Positions 9,533 through 17,288 of a stretch of DNA of 20,305 nt are shown one piece after another. Numbering within the stretch: the stretch's first letter is position 1; the number at the start of each line of letters is the position of its first letter. The notes under the pieces are model-generated. The model did not search any database, was not told the DNA's origin, and was given only the letters and a program-made list of their open reading frames with translations. The position numbers and the translations under genes were made by a program. Origin of the DNA: Selaginella kraussiana (Eukaryota > Streptophyta > Lycopodiopsida > Selaginellales > Selaginellaceae); assembly GCA_001021135.1 (NCBI GenBank), contig LDJE01101088.1, positions 1 through 20,305 on the forward strand, read 5' to 3'.

Positions 9533-10525
9533 CGAGCAAGTCGGAGGACGATCGTGCAATCGAAGAGGACGAGGAAGAACACGAAGAACACGAGGACGAT
9601 CGCTCTGATGAGGACGACGACGAGGAAGACGAGGAGGACGAGAAATCCAGCTCCGAGGCGACGAGCAGCACCTCTCAGGTACGTGTTCTTGCGATCAATG
9701 CTGGTTTTCTCATCGATCGCCGCTCCTCCAGGCGAGCGATTTCGAGAAATCGACGGCCTCCGCCCGCCATTTCGCTCGGCGGCGGCATTCGATGAAGCGA
9801 TCGTCCCCATCACCCGCGGCCAACGCCAAGGACGATCCATCCATCCTCAAGAACAGCCGGACACGAGCGGCAGCGGCGGCGGCGGCGGTGGATCGACCAG
9901 CGGCGGCGGCGGCGGCGGCGGCGGCGGGCGGATCCGCCCCAAGAACATGCACCGTCTGCGGGACCATGAAGACGCCGCTGTGGAGAAACGGCCCATTGGG
10001 CCCAAAGGTAACCATAAATGGGCTTACCATGGTAACCCCCTAGGGGCCTACCATAGTAACCCTAGGACGCCAGCGTTATTAATGCGTGTCTATGTCTTCC
10101 AGTCGCTTTGCAATGCCTGCGGGATCAGGATGCGGAAAGCCAAACGAAGTAGTAATGCCGCCGCAGAGGGGGCGCCCAGTGACGGCGGTACTACCATCAC
10201 GGTCACCACGAACACGTCCCCGACGTCGGTACCATCCCCTACGAGTGGTAACACCGGTGGTAAGCGGAAATCGTCGCCCCAGAAGGCCCCGAGTCCGGGG
10301 ATCGCCTGGAGTAATGGTAACCATGGTAGTACCATCACCGACGTCCAGTTACCATACAAGAAGAGTCGACTGGCGACGTTCAGCAAGCGGGAACGGGACC
10401 AACTCGACTTCCTCACGTCGGTACTCGTCCCCAAGGTTGCACTGCTCGGTAGGACGCTGCCCAAGGACGAGCAAGAGGGCGCGGTACTCCTCATGGCACT
10501 GTCTTGTGGTTTGATCAAGATCTAG
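9211..10525 (+). CDS. LLM-domain class-B GATA transcription factor, 3 exons (388 aa)
   Basis: Exons are 9211-9678, 9732-10007 and 10103-10525, with phase-0 introns of 53 and 95 bases. The single type-IV zinc finger is split by intron 2: Cys229-x2-Cys232-x18-Cys251-x2-Cys254 (CTVCGTMKTPLWRNGPLGPK, then SLCNACGIRMRK). The C-terminus ends EGAVLLMALSCGLIKI. Leu377-Leu378-Met379 is the LLM motif that defines the GNC/GNL-type B-GATAs, which in angiosperms control greening, chloroplast development and cytokinin/light responses. The N-terminal part has a Ser-rich stretch, a long Glu/Asp tract (about residues 115-150) and two polyalanine runs encoded by GCG repeats. Exon 3 and intron 2 are crowded with TACCAT/ATGGTA motifs. 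The start is the first in-frame ATG; ATG 9319 (ACCATGG context) is an alternative that would remove 36 residues. Confidence 0.93.
9867..9930 (+). repeat. GCG trinucleotide repeats encoding polyalanine
   Basis: Two runs of mostly GCG/GGC units, interrupted by a short VDRP-coding segment, sit just before the zinc finger of the GATA protein and encode runs of seven and nine alanines. Such tracts are prone to length change. Confidence 0.8.
10008..10102. repeat. TACCATGGTA palindromes in GATA intron 2
   Basis: The 95-base intron starts GGTAACCAT and contains the palindrome TACCATGGTA at 10025-10034, CCCCTAGGGG near 10037, then TACCATAGTAACCCTAGG from 10049 and GACGCCAGCGTT. Most of its length is therefore TACCAT-, CCTAGG- and GACGC-type motif. 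The same pieces recur just after the stop codon of the gene. Confidence 0.65.
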
Positions 10526-10531
10526 GACGCT

Positions 10532-10542
10532 AGGGTTACCAT
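10532..10542 (+). repeat. AGGGTTACCAT motif, copy 1 (GATA 3' flank)
   Basis: This 11-mer starts seven bases after the GATA stop codon. It is flanked by GACGCT on the left and GGGACGCTGGCGTC on the right. Identical copies lie at 13382 and 18286. Confidence 0.7.
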
Positions 10543-11069
10543 CGGGACGCTGGCGTCAGTCACCCAAGGTACTACTATTAAGCTACTATAGAACAGGATC
10601 AGAGAATCGAGGGGGGAATTTTGGGGGAATAATTTTTGGCCTTGAAGTGAAGGCTGATTGATCCAATGGCGGCTGCTGCACTCTTCGTACCCTTCTTACC
10701 CACCACAACCATCGACTTTTTCATCAACATCAACCCTAGAGAATATGTGAGTTATTTTCACCGTATTTTGTAGCTGGCGGCCTTTGGATCAGCATGTTTG
10801 GCTCCCCCTCTTATGCTCTCGAGCAAGAACTTGTCATTTTTATTTATTTTATTATTTATTGGAAAATTTTGCATGTGCATTTGACCTAATTTCTGTGATT
10901 TATTGTTTATTTATTGGCGTGGTCCATGCTTGGAAAAATGATGGTCCATGCTCATTCCCCGAAATCAAATTTAAAATAGACTTTATTATATTTTATTTCT
11001 AATATAGTCACGTGAGGGAACTTGGACCTTTGAAAAATATCTCATCGTGGCTGGCATTGAGTTGAACCT

Positions 11070-11090
11070 CCGACCACCCGTCGTGGTCGG
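11070..11090. repeat. 8-bp GC-rich hairpin
   Basis: CCGACCAC and GTGGTCGG form a perfect eight-base stem with a five-base loop (CCGTC). There is no T-run after it and no adjacent gene it could terminate. Confidence 0.5.
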
Positions 11091-11637
11091 GTGAATATGC
11101 GACGAGTGTTCACGGGCGTCGCTGAATATCCTGCCGCCCTTGGACGATGGATAGAAAATGTATGCCTCAAAGAATGCCAAGGCTAAAGACAATATCAACT
11201 CCAAAAGCAGAATCTGAGCTCACTTGTTCATCGTTGTTTGCTTCCTTGTGGCCACACGCAGGCCACAAGCAATGTAATTTCTTAGAGTTTGCATATTTAT
11301 TTGGCTGGAAAAACGTGGAAAATACTATGTCCCTCAAACTATGAAAACCATCCAAGAAGAAACCCCCAAATCTTCATGTCCTTCCAAGAGGAGAGAATAT
11401 GCATTGAGATTTCATATATGCGATGGAATGTTTTACCACCCAAACTTATGAGATTCATGGGAGTACCAATCAAATGTCGTTGTTCAACATATCTGCGACT
11501 TCTGGCCCTTTACTAAGGTCGCTGTTCTAAACTATCTTCTAGGAACTGCTTTGGTCCCATGTTTTGAAACCAAAAGTTCATGGCTACCCCACAGTTTGAT
11601 TTGCATTTACAATTAACCAGTATATTTTGAATCTAAG

Positions 11638-11710
11638 TGCTGGAATTTTCAGAACTTAGATTTAACCAAACTAGAATCTACGTGTAAGGAAAATGCTGGA
11701 ATTTTCAGAA
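11638..11710 (+). repeat. 17-base direct repeat, two copies
   Basis: TGCTGGAATTTTCAGAA occurs at 11638-11654 and again exactly at 11694-11710, 56 bases apart. ACTTAGATTT and CTAGAATCTA segments lie between. This is probably a small local duplication. Confidence 0.75.
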
Positions 11711-11760
11711 TTTTCTTTTTTGAACTTAAAAAGACAAAGACTTAAAAGATACTATATGAA

Positions 11761-11845
11761 GTACCCCTGGAAGGTAGTACCACAACTTAAATTATTCTAT
11801 CATATTCTATGGCCTCTACGTAAAAATAAATCTATCTATCTATCC
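11761..11845 (+). mobile_element. Possible retroposon 3' end with (TATC)n tail, copy 1
   Basis: TACCCCTGGAAGGTAGTACC plus CACAACTTAAA is followed, after about 35 bases, by AATAAATCTATCTATCTATCC. A related block with the same order (conserved 31 bases, then a tetranucleotide tail) lies in SOD intron 1 at 14091-14145. Simple tetranucleotide tails are typical of 3' ends of some non-LTR retroelements, but no coding part or target-site duplication is visible. Confidence 0.35.
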
Positions 11846-12890
11846 TATAAAACATTATACAACAATCTACTAGGACCACTGTATGTAATCAATTAAGAGC
11901 TAAGTTCTGATAAAGTATCAACGGAGACATGTTAGGACATGTTCATCGCTATAACTTGTGTCAACAAATTACAGCTGTTAATCAGTCAGGTTAATACAAA
12001 CCATATATTACATATTAAAACCCAAGTCCAAACTATGAACGTACTCCCTGCGGAGACAAAGTTTGACAACTGGGAGAAGTTTTTTGGGTTAGAAACCCTC
12101 CAACAGGGACACCCAGGGCTTGTTTTATCACACAGAGTGTGGTCTTTGGCTCTTCATACGCTCAGTTCCAGCTTTTTCAAGTGATGGAGACGTCTCAACC
12201 CATGCTACTGCACTGCAACAAAGGAAGAAAAGCAAGATAGATAAAATCAAAAAAACACCAAGAGCAACAGTGACTTGTTGCAGCTGCAGCCAAGGTTTCT
12301 GCTACGATTTTTTTCAGCTCACATCGCGACCGCCTTGGGCCGCTGCTATTCTCCTCTGCCACCTCTCGACGCTGCGAGAAGGAATTGTGAGGCGAAAAGC
12401 CTGAACACATACCCCTCGGATTGATAGGTTGCGGACGAAACCCAAAGATGGAGCCAGCCAACAGCGAAGAGCGACCCTTGGAGCATGCTGCAGCCACCGG
12501 CCAATGACATCAATTTGTTAACGTGTTCCTCTGCCCCAGAAAAGTGCCCCAGGTAGAATTATCATACCTCCACCACCATAACCTATCACATTTTAACTTA
12601 GAATTAGTGTAAACATTCACTCTAAAATGTACGTATTATCGTAATCCTGCATGGCGTATTAATATTAGTACTAAACCAAATACTTTTCTTTTCAGGTTTG
12701 TTTGTTTTCGTTGCAAACTTTGAACTTGTTATCTTCTTTCAAATTGCTCTTGAGTTCATGTTATAACCCGTGGCAGAACACTCGTGTAAACTCTTAACCC
12801 AATTTTTAGTTCAGAACAATTAATAAAAATCATTGAATATCTATGATAAAGCGGTTCATTCCTAGTCCTACTTAACGTCTATAATCGTAA

Positions 12891-12931
12891 GCCCTAAACC
12901 CTAACACTGTCGTGAAACCTAAACCCTAACC
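12891..12931. repeat. CCCTAAA telomere-type cluster
   Basis: GCCCTAAACCCTAAC followed by AACCTAAACCCTAACC lies about 160 bases beyond the SOD stop codon, on its 3' side. It is a short interstitial telomere-like sequence. Confidence 0.7.
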
Positions 12932-13090
12932 TTTATTTTCGGACTTGACATCATGTGTGAACCCAAGGCAGAGCACTACACACAACAATCGCTTTCGCAT
13001 TCACAACATGACCCTCACATTTAGTAGGAAAATAATAATTAAGCATGGTTTTATTTCGCGGAGCCTTGATGAGGGTAGAAATATAACACA

Positions 13091-14512
13091 TCACACGGGC
13101 GTGAGTCCCACAACACCTGACAATCATAAGGGAGAAAGCAAGTCTCAGGGGCAAGCAGCAACTGAGCTATAAAAACGAAAGAAATGATGTTTACCACAAG
13201 CAAGACGCCCGCCTGCATTTCCCGTCGTCGAACTCAACTCGTGACCGCCTGCAAAAACGAGCACCAGGTTGAGCCGGGACAACTTAGGGCCAAAAACCTT
13301 TTCCGAGGTCATCCTCAAGTTCATGGATTACGAAGGCTCTTCCAACGACAGAGTTGGGACCAGAGAGTGGGATCTGCAACAAGGGTTACCATCACACCAG
13401 CGTCCACTGACAAAGGTATTACCTGTGAGTCGACTATGACCGCCTCCACAACGCCTGTGGTTTTTTCAAATAAGAAAAAACACAGAAAAACACACATGAA
13501 CATTTAATTTGCCACATTGAAGTTAGTATAGTACCTTTGTCGTCGGCAATAACGTTTCCGAGGTCTCCAGCGTGCCTGACTTCGTCCTCGGGTGCACCAT
13601 GCGTGAGTTTCAATGGGTTGAAATGTGGACCTGGGGCATGTAAAAAATATGGGTTTTTTTGTTATTCGTATGCACGTACCAGTTGACATGCAGCCATTGG
13701 TGGTATCACCATATTCGTGCTGCCAATGAAAAAAATGTTGGAAAAAACGGGGTAATGGGATCTTGCTTAGGTAATCTTACCAGGTGAAATCCGTGTTTTC
13801 CTGGAGCAAGTCCAGTGATTTTCACCTTAACTGTTGTTGGACCTGTGAAGAAAAAGAAAATGCAACTTTTTACAAAAAGCCTGTCCGGAGAAGGCAGAAC
13901 CTAGACGGTACAGATGATGTAACGTAGATGTAGTGGATTTAAGTTCAAAAGCAGTTTTTTTAATGTTGAACTTTATGCATGCAAAAAAACTAAATGCACT
14001 TCTACACGTTGTAATGAAGAACGTCCCAAAAGTGGGAGAATTTGCAGTTTATTTTGTGACAAAAGCTTGAATGAAGACTTCTGTATGGACCTACCCCTCG
14101 AAGGTAGGACCTCAACGTTAAATGTATGTATGTATCTATCTAATAACAATTAAAATATGACTAACACAACTTTAAACTCAGATGTGAAACATCTTAAAAT
14201 GCTAACAGTAGCAAAAGCTTTAGCTTTTAATTAAATAAAACTCATAACTTTACTAATCATGATTAGAACGATAATGCATGATTTATCCGACGACGTACCT
14301 CCGTCCTGTTCCAGATTCACGACGCCATCGACTCCGGGGGTGCCTTTCAGAACTGCAACTGCTTTGAGCACCGCAGAGACGAGCACTCGCTTCCTGATGT
14401 TCGAGCTGAATTGCACCTGCCTCCTCCCCGAAAGCGCCTGCCCTACGAACGACGAGCGAGAAACCGGGGACGCCAGCATCCCGCGAGAACTCACCACCGT
14501 GGTCGTCGCCAT
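13091..14512 (-). CDS. CSD2: Chloroplast Cu/Zn superoxide dismutase, 8 exons (199 aa)
   Basis: Minus-strand exons: 14299-14512, 13781-13842, 13680-13719, 13535-13630, 13423-13454, 13298-13373, 13195-13248, 13091-13116; all in phase. The enzyme converts superoxide to hydrogen peroxide and oxygen. Residues 1 to about 48 are Ser/Thr/Arg-rich and look like a plastid transit peptide ([20 protein letters not shown]), and the mature part starts near KAVAVLKGT. All key residues are present: copper ligands His91, His93 (HGFHLHEYGD), His108 (GPHFNP) and His165; zinc ligands His116, His125 and Asp128 (RHAGDLGN); the disulfide pair Cys102/Cys191; and Arg188 (GGRLACG). The closest family member I recall is Arabidopsis CSD2, slightly longer because of its transit peptide. 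The gene is divergent from taximin. Intron 1 is unusually long (456 bases) and carries a repeat; intron 5 carries AGGGTTACCAT. Confidence 0.97.
13382..13392 (+). repeat. AGGGTTACCAT motif, copy 2 (SOD intron 5)
   Basis: The 11-mer lies inside the 49-base intron 5 of the SOD gene, followed closely by ACACCAGCGTCC, so the same partner motif (GACGCTGG on the other strand) accompanies it as at the GATA 3' flank. Confidence 0.7.
14091..14145 (+). mobile_element. Possible retroposon 3' end with TATG/TATC tail, copy 2
   Basis: CTACCCCTCGAAGGTAGGAC plus CTCAACGTTAAA matches the 11761 copy with four mismatches and one indel over about 31 bases. Here too a tetranucleotide tail follows (ATGTATGTATGTATCTATCT). 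It lies in SOD intron 1, the only long intron of that gene, which suggests insertion. The family is unknown. Confidence 0.4.
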
Positions 14513-14686
14513 AGCCGCTTCTCCTTGTTCAACAAAAAAACGCTTATTTAATGGGGATTAAGATTAGGGTTTAACGACCACTGGAATATTCTCGGATTCA
14601 AATATTGCTAAGTACTCAATCGAGACCTGTGTGCCTGGATGATCTCTCGCATACACCAACCGCGTAGAGAAGTAATTTAGGGCTCC

Positions 14687-14884
14687 ATGGCTAAGGTGCT
14701 TATCCCTTGTGTGGCCATGGAGCTTCTTAGAAAGATGCTCCCACAGAATGCAATGCCTTTGAAAGCTGAATTTCTTACCAAGGACACCGTGGAGAAATGC
14801 AAGAAGAACAAGTGCACAAACCCATTACTGTGCGTTCAGTTGTTCCTTTTTTATGGGCAGCCTTATGTCCAAGAAGCTCTATAA
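14687..14884 (+). CDS. Doubtful small ORF (65 aa) between SOD and TAXIMIN
   Basis: The frame runs from MAKVLIPCVAMELLRKMLPQ to YVQEAL and a stop. A Lys/Cys-rich centre (KCKKNKC) precedes a hydrophobic stretch. I recognise no family. The ATG sits in a reasonable context (CTCCATGG) after TTTAGGG. It could be a short peptide gene, a relic or chance; no splice sites or homology support it. Confidence 0.15.
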   Translation: MAKVLIPCVAMELLRKMLPQNAMPLKAEFLTKDTVEKCKKNKCTNPLLCVQLFLFYGQPYVQEAL

Positions 14885-14966
14885 TTGAGTGAAGACCTTT
14901 GGAGAATGCTTGGAAAGCAATGAAGCAAGCACCTATCCGTTTTTTAGGGCTATTCAGGTTAGGGCA

Positions 14967-14974
14967 TATATAAA
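14967..14974 (+). promoter_or_regulatory. TATA box for TAXIMIN
   Basis: TATATAAA is preceded by TTAGGGCA and followed by CGGCTGGGTTAGGG. Its distance to the taximin ATG (about 200 bases) leaves room for a leader of about 170 bases. Confidence 0.6.
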
Positions 14975-15171
14975 CGGCTGGGTTAGGGCTGGGAGGTCAA
15001 ATTTCTAGTAAACGTGTGACGCCAGGTTTGACGCTCTCACCATCCGTGTACCACTTGTGTTTTTCTTGGGAGGCACCTCAACGCGCAGTCCTGATCCGCG
15101 GGATACAAAAGGGATCTTTTAGTTCATCGCAGAGATCGTCAAATTCTTAGAGGACATCAAAAGCATCGAAG

Positions 15172-15456
15172 ATGTGTTGCGAGAATTGCCGCCCATGCGG
15201 ATTTCTGCTTGGATTGCCCTTTGCGCTCCTTGCCTTCCTGATCAGCCTTGTGGGCGTTCTTGTTTGGATCGTTGGGTAAGCAATTTGCGGTTTTTCGTGC
15301 CCAAATGTCTGAATTTTTGTGGCAATTCGCAGGATTCTGCTCACGATAATCTGCCCCTGCTGCATCTGCGTTGCCGCGATCGTTAATTTTGCTCTTTGGC
15401 TCATCAAGGCGCCCCTTAACGTCATGAAATGGTTCACAGAGCAGATCCCCTGCTGA
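15172..15456 (+). CDS. TAX: TAXIMIN family cysteine-rich peptide, 2 exons (75 aa)
   Basis: Exons are 15172-15275 and 15333-15456, separated by a 57-base phase-2 intron. The product begins [20 protein letters not shown] and ends [16 protein letters not shown]. Plant taximins have the same arrangement: an N-terminal CC..C..C cluster (here Cys2, 3, 6, 9), two hydrophobic segments (about 11-41 and 46-59) around a CPCCxC motif (Cys42, 44, 45, 47), and a C-terminal IKAP..VMxWFTxQIPC. Taximin was described from Taxus cell cultures as a jasmonate-induced peptide affecting secondary metabolism; in Arabidopsis TAX1 affects organ fusion. Its length is the usual one, and the gene looks complete. Confidence 0.93.
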
Positions 15457-16037
15457 GGCACAAATTGTAGATTTTAGAACACTTTCGTATTGATTACGAA
15501 TGTTTAATGTTTACAAATGATTGATTTGTGTTTGTTTTAAGTGCTAGCCTTTTCGTAAAAAGACATAAAAATTTATGTTTATAAATGCCCTTCGTATACA
15601 TTTGTTTTCTACAATCGCAGTACGGTACGGTATGATTAGAGTGAATGGGGTTGTTGGGACTGTGACTCTTGCAAAAATGGCATACTAGACTATGTGAGTT
15701 TCGAAGATCGTGTGAGATGTACCAGCTGTTGTAAGGTTGTCCTTCCACATCAAGAATTATGTATTCCAGATCTGACCTTGCCAGCTTTTAGGTACTGGCT
15801 GTACGTAACTTTTGGCCCAAAGAAGTGAGGAGATGGTAACCTTGGCACTTGGAACCATGTCTTCATTAGCAGACTTCTCAACCTTGTTGTTGCTTCCTTC
15901 TTACCGTCTTGGAGCATACCTTCAAGACTACTGGAAGCCCGACTCGATGTCCTGGAGTTAGGTGACATAGGAACAAGAAATTCTTACTGTTATTGTTTTT
16001 GTATCAGTTTCGCTAAAGACACAAGGCGTGAATATAA
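15457..16037. other. Intergenic region 3' of TAXIMIN
   Basis: The DNA is AT-rich as far as about 15650. A 72-codon minus-strand frame at 15750-15968 (MSPNSRTSSRASSSLEGMLQ) is Ser/Arg-rich and unrecognised. It could be an exon of an unknown gene or chance. Nothing else is supportable. Confidence 0.4.
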
Positions 16038-16319
16038 TTACATTACATCAATGTCGAAGGATGGGCCATAGTTCGCCAGCTTGCTGAGCTTAAGCTGCTG
16101 ACTGTCCGTGATCGATCCCGACTTCGATCGAAGAACAGCAACGAGCGGATGAAGTTGCTGGTGCACGCCAAGTTACATTATTTGATACGACATGGTGACG
16201 AATTTAAGAGCTTCCAATCAGCCCAAGGATTTAGCTGGTATAACTACCAGCTGCGTTGTTGCATTCATTTTGGTCACTTCTTGTGTGGAGAGTAAGCAAA
16301 GCAGGAGGAGGAACAACAT
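16038..16319 (-). CDS. Candidate small secreted peptide precursor, 2 exons (63 aa)
   Basis: Proposed exons are 16248-16319 and 16038-16157, joined in phase 0 over a 90-base intron with GT..AG ends (acceptor GTGCACCAG). The product starts MLFLLLLCLLSTQEVTKMNA, a good signal peptide, and continues to a hydrophilic C-terminus with SITDSQQLKLSKLANYGPSF and DIDVM. There are no cysteines after the signal region, so a short processed peptide near ANYGPSFD is conceivable. I recognise no known hormone family (not CLE, RALF, PSK, CEP, RGF or EPF). A TATTTAAG box lies only about 28 bases upstream of the ATG, which leaves little leader. Without splicing, exon 1 would read on to TGA after KSLG, giving 33 aa. 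Alternatively exon 2 belongs to a larger gene. Confidence 0.35.
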
Positions 16320-16625
16320 GTTAATACGAGATGGAAGACTTAAATAAGGAAGCATTTCCGGATTCTTTACATGAATTGCCAAGCACTTCATGAAACAACA
16401 ACAGTCATGGTGACTTTGGAGAGCTACCATTGGTAGCATCCATCACGTGAATTTAATAAGATTCCGAGGGTTTTGTGCGGAAAGCTCTAGCAGGTTACTT
16501 GTTTACAACTTCACGAGTAATGGTTCTCTCGCTTTTTAGTCAAAGCCATAGAAATTGAGGTTCTTGCTGATCTTTAGCACACAGAAAAGGTTTGCAGTAA
16601 ATGGAACTTTCATTGCATTCTCACT

Positions 16626-16922
16626 CATCCCATGGGATACAAGGTTCAACATTCCTCTTGCCGCTGCAAATATCTTCACAATTCGGTACATACAGATCTG
16701 ATTTGAAACATTCTCGACAAATTCTGTGCAAAGGCTTGTAAAGCTTTAAAAAAAGGGCGTGCACAGCTTGTTAGTGGCCATGCATTCACAACAACGAGAG
16801 GCATACCAGGTCAGGCTATCTTACCCCAAAGTGCCATAAGCGAAAACTGAGATGTTTATAGCTATGGTATTCTAAGTAGAAAACTTCAAGAGGGACGTGT
16901 TCTTGTCATTCTGGGTATCATC
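16626..16922 (+). pseudogene. Receptor-like kinase fragment, decayed
   Basis: One frame reads KYLHNSVHTDL, NILDKFCAK, TTTRGIPGQAILPQ and DVYSYGIL. These match, in order, kinase subdomains VIa to IX of plant receptor-like kinases (KYLH...HRDLK..NILLD..FxAK...TTRxxGTPGYLAPE...DVYSYGIL). The piece just upstream (WDTRFNIPLAAA) is in another frame, so there is at least one frameshift. Two stops interrupt the main frame, at the HTDLI and ISEN positions. Catalytic HRD has become HTD, the DFG motif is gone and APE has become LPQ. No N-terminal lobe, receptor or transmembrane part is visible. It is a host gene relic of unknown subfamily. Confidence 0.75.
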
Positions 16923-17085
16923 TAATCTGAAGGCAGGACAGGAGGGCCTCTTGAGGTTGGCGGAATTTCTGGACGAGAAGCAGAAACCTCAAGCTGAAAC
17001 TGCTGTTATCACCGCAACCAGACCATCTACGACTAACGTGGTACTCGAAAGAACCTTGTTACATCGACTAACTCGTCCCAGTTGA

Positions 17086-17288
17086 ACAGTTGGTAGGAGT
17101 ACCTAGTAGATATAAAAGCTCATGGTTTAACTTGGTAGAAGAAAACCAACTTGGAGCAATGTCTCAGCAAATGAACTCTGTATGATGCATGCATGTCAAG
17201 TATGTTTAGGGTGAGATTTAGGGTTCTTAAGATTTTAGGGTTCATGCGGGAGCGCGAATGGGATAGTGATGGAGGCCATTGAATCGAC
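17086..17288 (+). promoter_or_regulatory. PPR gene promoter: TATA box and TTTAGGG motifs
   Basis: TATAAAAG at 17111-17118 is a good TATA box about 170 bases upstream of the start codon. TTTAGGG units follow at 17205, 17217 and 17234 in the presumed leader. Out-of-frame ATGs at 17244 (short, stops before the main start) and 17269 (overlaps the main frame) lie between, so upstream ORFs may affect translation. Confidence 0.55.

Larger units (their letters stand above)
10526..13090. other. Intergenic region between GATA and SOD (convergent ends)
   Basis: This is about 2.6 kb of mostly AT-rich DNA between the 3' ends of two genes. It holds a GC hairpin (11070-11090), a 17-base direct repeat (11638 and 11694), a tetranucleotide-tailed repeat (11761-11845) and a telomere-type cluster (12891-12931). 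Open frames at 11939-12184 (+) and 12195-12497 (-) have no recognisable products. I see no tRNA or other RNA gene. Confidence 0.55.
14513..15171. promoter_or_regulatory. Shared divergent promoter region of SOD and TAXIMIN
   Basis: The start codons of SOD (-) and taximin (+) are 659 bases apart. On the SOD side, TTAAACCCTAATC (a telo-box, 14562-14574 on the minus strand) lies about 50 bases from the ATG. On the taximin side there is a good TATA box (14967-14974) inside GGTTAGGG-type repeats, about 200 bases from the ATG. An open frame at 14687-14884 lies in the middle. Confidence 0.6.

Noticed and set aside
12195-12497. Open minus-strand frame with a transit-peptide-like start (AAACSKGRSSLLAGS)
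   Set aside because: It has no ATG at that position, no recognisable domain and no convincing splice continuation.
13100-13175. GAGTCCCACAACA followed by CTATAAAAAC, resembling an snRNA-type upstream element plus TATA box
   Set aside because: The first part is the terminal coding exon of SOD (VVGLTPV) read on the other strand, and no snRNA sequence follows.
13560-13585. Possible miR398 target site in the SOD transcript, as in Arabidopsis CSD2
   Set aside because: Only a central GACCT block and a few other bases match; the part facing the miRNA 5' seed is poorly complementary.
16218-16439. Longer reading of the candidate peptide gene from ATG 16439 ([14 protein letters not shown])
   Set aside because: It would bury the hydrophobic signal peptide about 40 residues in and starts upstream of the TATTTAAG box; the internal ATG at 16319 is more plausible.
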